From assembly GCF_021283305.1 (NCBI RefSeq), contig NZ_JAJSOK010000012.1, positions 79,089-143,088 on the forward strand: a stretch of 64,000 nt of DNA, in the 5' to 3' direction. Position numbers and translations under genes: made by a program. Positions 25,614 through 33,482 of the stretch are shown here, in pieces; position 1 is the first letter of the stretch, and each line of letters opens with the position of its first letter. The notes beneath the pieces are model-generated. The model had not been told where the DNA came from and ran no database searches. It was given only the letters and a program-made list of their open reading frames with translations. This DNA comes from Pseudonocardia kujensis. GTDB lineage: Bacteria > Actinomycetota > Actinomycetes > Mycobacteriales > Pseudonocardiaceae.

Positions 25614-26438
25614 ATGGCGAAGGTGTGGTTCGTGACCGGCAGCTCGCGAGGGCTGGGACGGGCGATCGTCGAGGGCGCGCTGGAGGCCGGTGACCAGGTG
25701 GTCGCCACGGCCCGGCGACCCGAGCAGTTGAAGGACCTGGGGGAGAAGTACGGCGACGCGCTGTACCCGCTCGCCCTGGACGTGACGGACGCGGCGGCCG
25801 TCGAGGCGACCGTCGCGAAGGCGGTCGAGCATTTCGGCCGGCTGGACGTGGTGGTGAACAACGCCGGCTACGGCGACCTGGCGTCGGTGGAGGACGTGTC
25901 CCTGGAGGACTTCCGTGCGCAGATCGACACCAACTTCTACGGAGTGGTGTACGTGAGCAAGGCCGTCACCCCGATCATGCGGCGGCAGGGCTCCGGGCAC
26001 ATCTTCCAGGTGTCCTCGATCGGTGGGCGGATCGGCTCGGTTGGCCTGACCGCCTACCAGGCCGCCAAGTGGGCCGTCGGCGGGTTCTCCGTGGGGCTGG
26101 CACAGGAGGTTGCTCCGTTCGGGGTGCAGGTCACGGTGCTGGAGCCGGGCGGCATGGCCACCGACTGGGCCGGGTCCTCGATGACGATCCCGCCGATCAG
26201 TGAGCCCTACGAGCAGACCGTCGGGGAGTTCGCGAAGATGCTCCGCGCCGCGTCGGGCGGTGAGCCGTCGAAGACCCCGCGGGTCGCGAAGGTCATACGG
26301 GACCTGGCCAACCGGCCGGACGCCCCGGTCCGGCTGCTGATCGGCAAGGACGCGGTGCAGTACGCCGCCGCCGGCGCCGCCGTCCAGGCCGAGTCGGACG
26401 AGAAGTGGCGGAGCGTCTCGGAGTCCACCGCGGACTGA
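25614..26438 (+). CDS. SDR oxidoreductase under TetR control
   Basis: This is a 274-residue short-chain dehydrogenase with VWFVTGSSRGLGRAI, VVNNAGYGD, VSSIGGRIG and the catalytic YQAAK. The extended C-terminus (DAVQYAAAGAAVQAESDEKW) is typical of a group often annotated as SDRs next to TetR genes. The ATG at 25614 follows GGGAG at six bases; a GTG at 25611 is possible. It is a paralogue of the dead gene at 7927-8511. A 12-base hairpin follows 60 bases after the stop. The substrate is unknown but may also be the TetR inducer. Confidence 0.9.
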   Translation: MAKVWFVTGSSRGLGRAIVEGALEAGDQVVATARRPEQLKDLGEKYGDALYPLALDVTDAAAVEATVAKAVEHFGRLDVVVNNAGYGDLASVEDVSLEDFRAQIDTNFYGVVYVSKAVTPIMRRQGSGHIFQVSSIGGRIGSVGLTAYQAAKWAVGGFSVGLAQEVAPFGVQVTVLEPGGMATDWAGSSMTIPPISEPYEQTVGEFAKMLRAASGGEPSKTPRVAKVIRDLANRPDAPVRLLIGKDAVQYAAAGAAVQAESDEKWRSVSESTAD

Positions 26439-26498
26439 CGCCCGGTTCGTCGGGTGGGCTCCGTGCGAACTCCGGGGCCCGTCCGGCTCCACAACCCA

Positions 26499-26527
26499 GC
26501 ACCCGCCCCGCTCTCCGGGGCGGGTGC
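26499..26527 (+). terminator. hairpin terminator
   Basis: GCACCCGCCCCG, a five-base loop and the exact complement form a 12-base stem downstream of the SDR. Confidence 0.8.
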
Positions 26528-26716
26528 CGCGGCTTCAGCCGAGCTCGGTGCGGATGCCGCGCGTTCGGTGATCTCCTCGTCCGCCTCAACCGAGGTCCCT
26601 TGGCCGTGATCGGGCGCAGGGCGGGATCGAGTAACCGACCTTCGGTGTAGCTCAACGGAGTTGCAGAACCCGATGAACCACATCTCATTATTGCTATATT
26701 CTTTCGCGCAAGGGGC

Positions 26717-26749
26717 GAACGCCCGGCCCCGAGAGGGGACCGGGCGTTC
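26717..26749 (-). terminator. hairpin terminator after marR
   Basis: GAACGCCCGG with CCCC pairs with GGGG and CCGGGCGTTC around a GAGA loop with one bulged A. It lies 20 bases beyond the marR stop. Confidence 0.8.
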
Positions 26750-26769
26750 AGGCCGGGGAGCGGGGGGCT

Positions 26770-27231
26770 CTAGCTCGCGGGTAGTGGCCGGTTCGCCAGG
26801 CTCGAGTCGGCCAATCGGACGAGCAGGGTGAGCGCGTCCGCCAGCGTCTGGCGCTCCTCGGCCGTGAATTCCTCCGCGAGGACGGTGACGATCCACTGGT
26901 CCCGCGTCCTGCGGTCCTCGACCAACTCCTGATGACCGAGCCCCGTGAGGCAGGCTCGGACGCGCCTGCGATCGCTGGCGTCCCGTTCCCGGACGACGAG
27001 TCCGCGCTGCTCCATGGTCTCAAGGCTGGCCCACACGGTCTGCACCCGAAGGCCCTGGTCGTCCGCGAGCTCACTCGCAGTCGCCCTGCCCCGCCGGAAC
27101 AGCTCGCTCAGCAGCGCGCTCTGTGACCACGTGAGCGGACTCCCGCTCTCGTAGCGGACCCGCCGAATGACCATGCCCGCCGCCTCTCGCACCGCGGCGG
27201 CGAGGGCGGGCAGGTCGTCCGAGTCGCTCAT
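26770..27231 (-). CDS. MarR family transcriptional regulator
   Basis: This is a winged-helix MarR repressor of about 153 residues. LTWSQSALLSELFRRGRATASELADDQGLRVQTVWASLETMEQRG holds the DNA-recognition helix and RERDASDRRRVRACLT the wing. The start is uncertain. ATG 27231 gives a standard N-terminus but a weak RBS, ATG 27267 has GGGAGG ten bases upstream, and GTG 27309 overlaps the preceding TGA as GTGA. It lies downstream of the TfdA-type gene in the same orientation, and a 7-3-7 palindrome in front of that gene is the likely operator. Confidence 0.87.
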   Translation of the reverse strand: MSDSDDLPALAAAVREAAGMVIRRVRYESGSPLTWSQSALLSELFRRGRATASELADDQGLRVQTVWASLETMEQRGLVVRERDASDRRRVRACLTGLGHQELVEDRRTRDQWIVTVLAEEFTAEERQTLADALTLLVRLADSSLANRPLPAS

Positions 27232-27305
27232 GGGATCCCACGATGCCGGCTCGCCCGGGAGGAACATCGACGACGTGCCTCCCGGACGGGCCCGGCGGGC
27301 CGTGG

Positions 27306-28133
27306 TCACCAGTTGAGGGATTCGAGGACCAGCCGGCGCAGGGTGCGCGGGTTGTGGTCGATCTGGCCGGTGCGGGCGTGCTGGACGGCCCAGTTGTTGA
27401 ACAGCACCAGGTCGTCGTTGGCGTAGTGGTGGGTGTAGATGTTGTCCTCGGCGTAGGCGTAGGAGAACAGGGTCTGGATGAGCTCCTCGCCGCGCTGCGA
27501 GTCCACGCCGTACTCCACGATGTGGCTGGTGTTGAACTCGTTGACGAACAGCGCCTTCTCACCGGTGTGCGGCACGGTGATCACCAACGGGTGCTCGTAG
27601 GACTGGATGCCGGACAGGTCGGCACCCTCGGGGTAGTCCGCCAGGCGCACCCGCTTCTGCTCGGCCTCGGTCTCGTACATGTCGAAGGCGTTGCAGGCGT
27701 GCAGGTTCTCGATCTCGTCCTTGATCTCCTGCGGCAGGTTCTTGTAGGCGCGCACGGTGTTGGCGAACGCGGTCGGCGGCGAGGTCGGCGAGACGTCCTG
27801 GGCGTAGAGACAGGTACCGGAGGCCACCTTCTCCCGGTACGCACCGTCGTTGTGGAACAACAGCCGCCGCGACCCGGCCAGCGACGGGTTGTCCTTGATC
27901 ACGTTCGACAGGTACTCCACCTGCGTGCCCCAGCGGAAGGTGTGCAGGTTGCCCAAGGTCTTCACGAACCGGTCCTGGTCCTCGTCGCGCAGCTTCTGCC
28001 CACGCACCAGCACCACACCGCCCCGGTCGAACGCCTCCCGCAGCACCTCGACCTCGTCGTCGTCGAACGGCTTCGACATGTCCAGATCCTGCAACTCGAC
28101 GCCGAGGCTGTCGGTGATGGGAACCGCCTTCAT
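27306..28133 (-). CDS. TfdA/TauD-type Fe(II)/2-oxoglutarate dioxygenase
   Basis: This 275-residue non-haem iron oxygenase carries the facial triad: H94 and D96 in LLFHNDGAY and the distal H252 in WAVQHARTG. Arg residues in RTLRR near 266 are placed to bind 2-oxoglutarate. Family members hydroxylate taurine, phenoxyacetates, alkyl sulfates or carnitine precursors. The length is typical. The specificity is not readable, but with the CoA and LLM enzymes nearby it may cleave an ether, sulfonate or sulfate ester. It heads an operon with marR and is divergent from the acyl-CoA dehydrogenase gene. Confidence 0.92.
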   Translation of the reverse strand: MKAVPITDSLGVELQDLDMSKPFDDDEVEVLREAFDRGGVVLVRGQKLRDEDQDRFVKTLGNLHTFRWGTQVEYLSNVIKDNPSLAGSRRLLFHNDGAYREKVASGTCLYAQDVSPTSPPTAFANTVRAYKNLPQEIKDEIENLHACNAFDMYETEAEQKRVRLADYPEGADLSGIQSYEHPLVITVPHTGEKALFVNEFNTSHIVEYGVDSQRGEELIQTLFSYAYAEDNIYTHHYANDDLVLFNNWAVQHARTGQIDHNPRTLRRLVLESLNW

Positions 28134-28204
28134 TGGAATCTCCCGTCCTGGGGCCCGGCCGCTGCGCCGGACCGTCCTGAGTGCTGAGGTTCAGTGTCTC
28201 TGAC

Positions 28205-28221
28205 GTTCAGTACTACTGAAC
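28205..28221. promoter_or_regulatory. perfect 7-3-7 palindrome, likely MarR operator
   Basis: GTTCAGT-ACT-ACTGAAC lies about 70 bases upstream of the dioxygenase start in the divergent region. A further GTTCAGT half-site is at 28189-28195. The size and symmetry fit MarR operators. Confidence 0.72.
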
Positions 28222-28319
28222 GATGGAGCGACCGTAGCGCAACGGAGTGGTTGGCGCAAGCATCACAGGAGGGCTGTGTAGGGCGGCTGTGTAGAGGTCG
28301 GGGAGAGTTGGGCGGGCCA

Positions 28320-28348
28320 TTGCCCGTGCCCCCAACCGTAGTTAGTAT
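28320..28348 (+). promoter_or_regulatory. promoter of the acyl-CoA dehydrogenase operon
   Basis: TTGCCC (28320-28325), a 17-base spacer and TAGTAT (28343-28348) precede the gene by about 64 bases. Confidence 0.65.
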
Positions 28349-28411
28349 GCGCAGATATTCGATCCCATTCCGGTGGGTGTCGATGGCCGATGAAGCCCAG
28401 AAGGAGTCCAG

Positions 28412-29554
28412 ATGCTGTCTGCCACCGAGACGGCGGACCTCGTAGCCATGGTCACGAGCTTCGCCCAGGACGTCGTGGCACCTCGAGTGGCCGAGTACGA
28501 CGCCGCCGAGCACCTTCCGAAGGACCTCCTCGAGCAGATGCGCGATCTGGGGCTGTTCGGCGGGACGGTGCCGGAGGACCTGGGCGGTGCGGGCCTCGAC
28601 CACGTGACCTACGCGGCGATCATCGAGGCGATGTCCACGGTCGACCACTGTCTGGGCGTGCTGATGAGCATGCCGTCGGCTCTGGTCGGGTCGGGGCTGC
28701 TCGCCTACGGCACCCCGGAGCAGCAGAAGACCTGGCTGGCGCCGTTGGCGGCGGGTGAGATCTTCGGCGCGGCCGGAGTCACCGAGCCGCAGTCCGGAAG
28801 CAACGTCGCCGCGATGGAGACGACCTACCGCCGCGACGGCGAGGGTTTCGTGATCAACGGGGCGAAGACCTGGATCACCAACATCGACATCGCGAGCTTC
28901 GTCATCACCTTCGCCACCTCGGACCGGTCGCTCGGCCGGAAGGGCGTGAGTGCCTTCGTCATCCCGATCGACACCCCGGGCCTCACCACCGCTCCCTTCA
29001 AGAACAAGCTGGGTTTCCGTCCCCTGTGCAGCGGCGAGGTGTCGCTGAATGAGGTGCGGCTCGGTCCGGAGGCCTTGCTGGGCACGGAGGGGGACGGGTA
29101 CCGGATCGCGATGGGCGCTGTGGAGCGGGGCCGGCTCTCGGTCGCCTCCCGCGCGGTCGGCCTCGCGCAGGGCTGCCTGGACGACTGCGTGCGCTACGCG
29201 CAGGAGCGGGTCATCGGCGGCACCGCGATTGCCGACCACCAGATGACGCAGGCCAAGCTTGCACAGATGGCCGTCGAGATTCATGCGGCCCGACTGCTCG
29301 TGCGGGACTGCGCTCGGGCGATGGACGGCGGCTCGCGAGCCCGCACCGAGGCGAGCATGGCCAAGATGTATGCCGCCGACGTCGCCCAGCGTGTCGCGAC
29401 CGAGGCGGTGCAGATCCATGGGGCCTACGGTGTGTCCCCGGAGTTCCGGGTCGGCCGCGCCTACCGGGATGCCAAGGTCTTCCAACTCGTGGAGGGCACG
29501 AACGAGATCCACCGCTTGCTGATCGCCCGTTCCCTGCTCCACCCCCGTCGCTGA
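28412..29554 (+). CDS. acyl-CoA dehydrogenase
   Basis: This is a 380-residue FAD-dependent acyl-CoA dehydrogenase of the short/branched-chain kind. FAD-binding and signature segments are FGAAGVTEPQSGSNV, TWITNIDIASFVI, and the C-terminal AVQIHGAYGVSPEFRVGRAY. The catalytic-base Glu is in QLVEGTNEIHR. It should introduce an alpha-beta double bond in a CoA thioester. The good VEGTNEI end argues against a DszC-like monooxygenase. AGGAG precedes the ATG. It starts a plus-strand operon with a hydrolase, Dabb protein, ALDH and two VOC proteins, which suggests stepwise side-chain degradation. Confidence 0.93.
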   Translation: MLSATETADLVAMVTSFAQDVVAPRVAEYDAAEHLPKDLLEQMRDLGLFGGTVPEDLGGAGLDHVTYAAIIEAMSTVDHCLGVLMSMPSALVGSGLLAYGTPEQQKTWLAPLAAGEIFGAAGVTEPQSGSNVAAMETTYRRDGEGFVINGAKTWITNIDIASFVITFATSDRSLGRKGVSAFVIPIDTPGLTTAPFKNKLGFRPLCSGEVSLNEVRLGPEALLGTEGDGYRIAMGAVERGRLSVASRAVGLAQGCLDDCVRYAQERVIGGTAIADHQMTQAKLAQMAVEIHAARLLVRDCARAMDGGSRARTEASMAKMYAADVAQRVATEAVQIHGAYGVSPEFRVGRAYRDAKVFQLVEGTNEIHRLLIARSLLHPRR

Positions 29555-29610
29555 CGTCTGCGCTCGATCCACGGGCCGACGCCGGCCCGCGGCAACGGAA
29601 GGAACTCGTT

Positions 29611-30516
29611 ATGGCACCACGCGACACAGTTTGGCTCGACCTGCTCGACCAGCCCTTCGAGCAGAAGTTCTACGACGTCAGCGGCGTCCGCACCCGCAGC
29701 ATCGAGGCGGGCGAGGGGCCGGCCATCGTCTTCCTGCACGGCGGCGGCGGGCACGCGGAGACCTGGGTGCGCAATCTGGGCCCGCACGCCCCCTACCGCC
29801 GGTCGTACGCGATCGACATGCTCGGGCACGGCTTCACCGACGCACCCGAGAACCTCGGCTACACGACCGACGACATCATCGATCACGTCGTCCGCTTCCT
29901 CGACGCCGCAGGCATCGACAAGGCGGACTTCTGCGGCGAGAGCTTCGGCGGTCGCGTCTCGGGCTGGATGGCCATCCGCTACCCGGACCGGGTGAACAAG
30001 CTCATCCTCAACACCTCCGGCGGGCTGCCCGCGACCGGCGACCGCCACCAGGGCGACGTCAAGGACCTGCTGGCCCGTACCACCGCCTCGCTGCGCACCG
30101 GCGAGTACGAGGCCGTGAAGTCCCGGATGGGGTGGCTGTTCGCGGACCCGACCCAGGTGCCCGAGGAGTTCATCCACATCCGCCAGGCCATCTACAAGCG
30201 CCCCGGCATCCAGAACTCGCTGACCAAGCTGTTCAGCCAGCTCTTCGACCCGGAGGAGGCCAAGAAGTACTGGCTGACCCCGGAGCGCCTCGCCGGTATC
30301 AAGGCGCCGTCGCTGGTGATCTGGAGCGACCACAACCCGATCCACTCGTGGCAGGACGCGCGCGAGGGCTTCTCGCACATCCCGGACGTGAGGTTCCACC
30401 TGATCAAGGATGCGGCGCACTGGCCCCAGTTCGAGCAGCCTGAGGAGTACAACAAGGTGCAGGTCGACTTCCTCAACGGGATCGACAGCACCGTCGATCC
30501 GGGGCTGGGTGCCTGA
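29611..30516 (+). CDS. alpha/beta hydrolase (meta-cleavage-hydrolase-like)
   Basis: This is a 301-residue alpha/beta hydrolase with oxyanion motif HGGGGH, nucleophile elbow GESFGG near residue 111, acid in IWSDHNP and base His in DAAHWPQFE. The cap region and overall plan resemble MhpC/BphD enzymes that cleave C-C bonds of meta-cleavage products, but esterases share this fold. GGAAGGA lies upstream. Its stop overlaps the start of the Dabb gene, indicating tight coupling. With the extradiol-like VOC protein at 40909 it could form a ring-cleavage pair, though they are in different operons. Confidence 0.87.
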   Translation: MAPRDTVWLDLLDQPFEQKFYDVSGVRTRSIEAGEGPAIVFLHGGGGHAETWVRNLGPHAPYRRSYAIDMLGHGFTDAPENLGYTTDDIIDHVVRFLDAAGIDKADFCGESFGGRVSGWMAIRYPDRVNKLILNTSGGLPATGDRHQGDVKDLLARTTASLRTGEYEAVKSRMGWLFADPTQVPEEFIHIRQAIYKRPGIQNSLTKLFSQLFDPEEAKKYWLTPERLAGIKAPSLVIWSDHNPIHSWQDAREGFSHIPDVRFHLIKDAAHWPQFEQPEEYNKVQVDFLNGIDSTVDPGLGA

Positions 30517-30851
30517 TGGCCGAGATCTTCCGCCACGTCGCGCTCCAGAAGTACAAGGCGCCGGTCGACGACGTCACGGCCAAGCGCATCAAGGAGGTCC
30601 ATGACGACCTCGGTGCGCAGGCCCCGACCGTGCGGGCGATCAGCCACGGCCCGGACCTCGGTGTTCGGCCGAACGGCTACGACTACGGCCTCGTCGCGGA
30701 CTTCGACGACGCCGAGGGCTGGAAGGCCTACAGCGCACACCCCGCACACGATGTCGTCCGCTCGGTCATGAAGGACATCGTCGAGAGCGCGGTCGTCTGC
30801 CAGTTCACCGTGACCGTCCCGGACGTCGATGAGTCGGGCAGGGGCGCATGA
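30516..30851 (+). CDS. Dabb (stress-responsive barrel) domain protein
   Basis: This is a 111-residue dimeric alpha/beta-barrel protein: IFRHVALQKYKAPV at the start, YDYGLVADFDDAEGWKAYSAHPAHDVV in the middle and VVCQFTV at the end. Family members include small cyclases and decarboxylases such as olivetolic acid cyclase, and stress proteins. The conserved His in RHVAL and the YxxHPxH segment are present. Its ATG overlaps the upstream stop and its TGA overlaps the ALDH ATG. It may process a reactive intermediate passed between the hydrolase and aldehyde dehydrogenase. Confidence 0.85.
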   Translation: MAEIFRHVALQKYKAPVDDVTAKRIKEVHDDLGAQAPTVRAISHGPDLGVRPNGYDYGLVADFDDAEGWKAYSAHPAHDVVRSVMKDIVESAVVCQFTVTVPDVDESGRGA

Positions 30852-32305
30852 GCCCGGTCGACCGAGCCGGGCAGCAGTTCATCGGCGGGGCCTGGGTCCC
30901 CTCGACCTCGTCGGAGACCCTCCCGGTCGAGAACCCGACCACCACGGAGGTACTGGCGCGGGTCGCGCGGGGCACCAAGGAGGACGCCGACGCCGCGGTG
31001 GCTGCCGCGGCCGAGGCCTTCGAGGGCTGGTCGACCACCCCGATGGCCGAGCGGGTCGCCGTGCTCCGGCGCGCCGCGGAGCTGCTGAAGGAGCGGGCGG
31101 ACGACCTCGCCCGCACCATCACCGAAGAGGTCGGCATGCCGCTGGCCATGTCGAAGGCGGTGCAGGTCGGCCGCCCGATCGAGGTACTGACCTCGCTGTG
31201 CGACGCGGCCGAGGCGCTGCCGTGGGTCGAGCAGGTCGACTCCACGCTGGTCGTGCGCGAGCCGCTCGGCGTCGTCGTCGCGATCACCCCGTGGAACGTC
31301 CCGCTGCACCAGACCATCGCGAAGGTCGGCGCGGCGCTGCTCGCCGGCTGCGCGGTCGTGCACAAGCCGTCCGAGGTCGCACCGCTGAGCGCCTACGCCT
31401 TGGCGGGCGTCTTCGCCGAGGCGGGCCTGCCCGCGGGCGTGTACAACGTCGTCACCGGGGTGGGGGAGACCGTCGGGGAGGCCTTGATCGGGCACTCGAA
31501 GGTCGACGGCATCTCGTTCACCGGCTCCACCGCCGTCGGGCGGCACATCGGCGCGGTGGCGGCGCAGACGGTCAAGAAGGTCGCGCTGGAGCTGGGCGGC
31601 AAGGGCCCTGCCGTGGTCCTGCGCGGCGGGGACGTCGCGAAGGCTGCCGCCGCGGCCGCGGCGCGCTGCTTCACCAACTCCGGGCAGGTCTGCGCGGCGC
31701 TCTCGCGGCTGATCGTGCCGCGCGAGGAGCTGGCGACGGCCGAGAAGGCGCTGGTCGACTACGTGAACGAGCAGGTCCTGGGCGACCCGCTCGACGAGGC
31801 CACCACCCTGGGCCCGCTCGTGTCCGAGACCCAGCGCAGCCGCGTGCTGAGGCTGGTCGAAGCCGGGGCGGCCGAGGGGGCGCGGGTCGTCGTCGGTGGG
31901 CCTGGAGCCGCGGCGCCGGACAAGGGCTACTTCGTGGCGCCGACGGTCTTCTCGGACGTCGAGACCTCGATGACGATTGCGCAGACCGAGGTCTTCGGGC
32001 CCGTGCTCTGCATCCTCCCGTACGACACCGAGGAGGAGGCCGTCGCCATCGCCAACGACAGCGAGTACGGCCTGGTCGGAGCGGTCTTCGGGCCGGACGA
32101 CGAGCAGTCGACCAAGGTCGCGTCGAAGCTGCGCGTGGGCATGGTCGGCGTCAACGGCGGCCGGATCAACGTCCGCGCGCCGTTCGGCGGGTACCGCCAG
32201 TCGGGCAACGGCCGGGAGTTCGGTGTGCTGGGCATCGAGGAGTTCCTCGAGGTCAAGTCCATGAACTTCCCGGGCGTCGACCGGATCGTCCGTCCCGCTG
32301 TCTGA
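30848..32305 (+). CDS. NAD(P)-dependent aldehyde dehydrogenase
   Basis: This is a 485-residue aldehyde dehydrogenase. The cofactor region TPWNVPLH is followed by FTGSTAVG, the general base Glu in LELGGKGP (about residue 247) and the nucleophilic Cys in SGQVCAALSR (about 281), with VFGPVLCI and the C-terminal PFGGYRQSGNGRE. All catalytic residues are present. It oxidises an aldehyde to a carboxylic acid in the cytosol. The ATGA overlap with the Dabb gene suggests that the hydrolase, Dabb protein and ALDH act consecutively. Confidence 0.95.
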   Translation: MSPVDRAGQQFIGGAWVPSTSSETLPVENPTTTEVLARVARGTKEDADAAVAAAAEAFEGWSTTPMAERVAVLRRAAELLKERADDLARTITEEVGMPLAMSKAVQVGRPIEVLTSLCDAAEALPWVEQVDSTLVVREPLGVVVAITPWNVPLHQTIAKVGAALLAGCAVVHKPSEVAPLSAYALAGVFAEAGLPAGVYNVVTGVGETVGEALIGHSKVDGISFTGSTAVGRHIGAVAAQTVKKVALELGGKGPAVVLRGGDVAKAAAAAAARCFTNSGQVCAALSRLIVPREELATAEKALVDYVNEQVLGDPLDEATTLGPLVSETQRSRVLRLVEAGAAEGARVVVGGPGAAAPDKGYFVAPTVFSDVETSMTIAQTEVFGPVLCILPYDTEEEAVAIANDSEYGLVGAVFGPDDEQSTKVASKLRVGMVGVNGGRINVRAPFGGYRQSGNGREFGVLGIEEFLEVKSMNFPGVDRIVRPAV

Positions 32306-32335
32306 CATCTCCTCACAGGAAGGGCGAGACGACTC

Positions 32336-32818
32336 ATGACCTCACCGGAAAAGTCGCCCCGGATCATCTGGCACGCGGGCTTCATCGTGGACGACCTCGA
32401 GAAGGCCATGTCGGAGCTCTCCGCGGGGCTGGGCCTGACCTGGGCGCCGATCCACGACATCCGCGGCGCTACGCTCGACGGCCCGGAGGGCAAGAGCTGG
32501 ACCCTGAACTCCCGGGTCTGCTTCTCCACAGACCTCCCGCTGTCGCTCGAGCTGATCGAGCAGGACCCGGGCACCCCGAATGTCCGCCGCGGCGAGACGG
32601 CGTTCCACCACCTCGGGTACTGGGACGAGGACCTCTTCGCCGAGGAAGAGCGCCTCGCCAACCTGGGCTACGGCTGCGTGATGTTCCGCAACGACCCGGA
32701 TATGGACCTGCGCCGGATCCTGGTGACCGAGGGGCCGTACGACATCCTGCTCGAGGCCACCAGTGCGCTGGTCCCGCGCGTCGGCCTCGAGCCGTTCTAC
32801 CCGAAGAAGGGGAACTGA
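32336..32818 (+). CDS. VOC (glyoxalase-fold) protein A
   Basis: This 160-residue VOC protein is very close to that at 18365: RIIWHAGFIVDDLEKAMSEL, FSTDLPLSLELIE, FHHLGYWDEDL and YGCVMFRN. His residues in WHAG and FHHLG and Glu in LLEAT are candidate metal ligands. The reaction is unknown; epimerase, lyase or binding roles are all possible. It is the first of two adjacent VOC genes and shares a TGATG stop/start with the next. The pair may form a heterodimer, since VOC sites often lie at a subunit interface. Confidence 0.86.
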   Translation: MTSPEKSPRIIWHAGFIVDDLEKAMSELSAGLGLTWAPIHDIRGATLDGPEGKSWTLNSRVCFSTDLPLSLELIEQDPGTPNVRRGETAFHHLGYWDEDLFAEEERLANLGYGCVMFRNDPDMDLRRILVTEGPYDILLEATSALVPRVGLEPFYPKKGN

Positions 32819-33288
32819 TGATCTGGCACATCGCCTTCGCGGTCCCGAACCTCGAGGAGGGGATGGAGAAGTTCGGCCAGGCGCTGAACCTCGACTGGAA
32901 CCCGATCAAGGAGTTCGAGGGGGAGAACGCCCACGCGGGCGGCAAGCCCTTCACGCTCAAGACCCGGCTCGTGTTCGCAACGGCCGGGCCGTGCGCGCTG
33001 GAGCTGTTCGAGTCGGTCCCGGGCACCCCGAACGAGCCCGCCAAGGGCACGGTCTTCCACCACATGGGGTACTGGACCGACAACGTCGTGACCGAGCAGC
33101 AGCGGCTCGAACAGTGCGGGTGGTTCCACGCCGGTGGCCCCGTCACCGACGACTCGCGGGCGGCGTTCTTCTCGAGCAGTCTCGGGATCTTCTTCGAGGC
33201 GTGCAACGCCTCGGCCCAGCGCAAGGGTCTGGAGAAGTACTACCCGGGTGTCGCACCGGGAATGAAGCAGCCCGACATGCTGGGCTGA
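32818..33288 (+). CDS. VOC (glyoxalase-fold) protein B
   Basis: This 156-residue VOC protein is divergent from its neighbour but built alike: MIWHIAFAVPNLEEGMEKFG, LELFESVPGTPNEPA, FHHMGYWTDNV and FFEACNAS. His at WHIAF and FHHMG and Glu in FFEAC match likely metal positions. The ATG overlaps the previous stop (TGATG), so production is coupled one to one with protein A. A new promoter follows about 90 bases later, so this gene ends the 28.4 kb operon. Confidence 0.85.
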   Translation: MIWHIAFAVPNLEEGMEKFGQALNLDWNPIKEFEGENAHAGGKPFTLKTRLVFATAGPCALELFESVPGTPNEPAKGTVFHHMGYWTDNVVTEQQRLEQCGWFHAGGPVTDDSRAAFFSSSLGIFFEACNASAQRKGLEKYYPGVAPGMKQPDMLG

Positions 33289-33375
33289 TCCTGCTCCCGG
33301 TAGCGGGCCAGGGACGTCGCGCCACGAAGCCCTCGGGGTCCGCGGCGCGGCGTCGCCGTTTGGGTGGCGGGGCCA

Positions 33376-33404
33376 TTGACCTCGGTCAATACTATGATTA
33401 TGGT
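33376..33404 (+). promoter_or_regulatory. promoter with palindrome over the -35 box
   Basis: TTGACC (33376-33381), a 17-base spacer and TATGGT (33399-33404). The -35 is one arm of a perfect palindrome TTGACC-TC-GGTCAA (33376-33389), a probable repressor site for the following binding-protein gene. Confidence 0.65.
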
Positions 33405-33482
33405 ACACATCACTGAAGTGACGGGTTGTCCGAGTAGCTCTGCCGATCGCGTTCGTCTCACCTCAAGGAAGAGGTCGCGAGC

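Noticed and set aside
28412..29554. DszC-type flavin monooxygenase rather than acyl-CoA dehydrogenase
   Set aside because: The catalytic Glu region VEGTNEI and IHGAYG motif are those of true acyl-CoA dehydrogenases.
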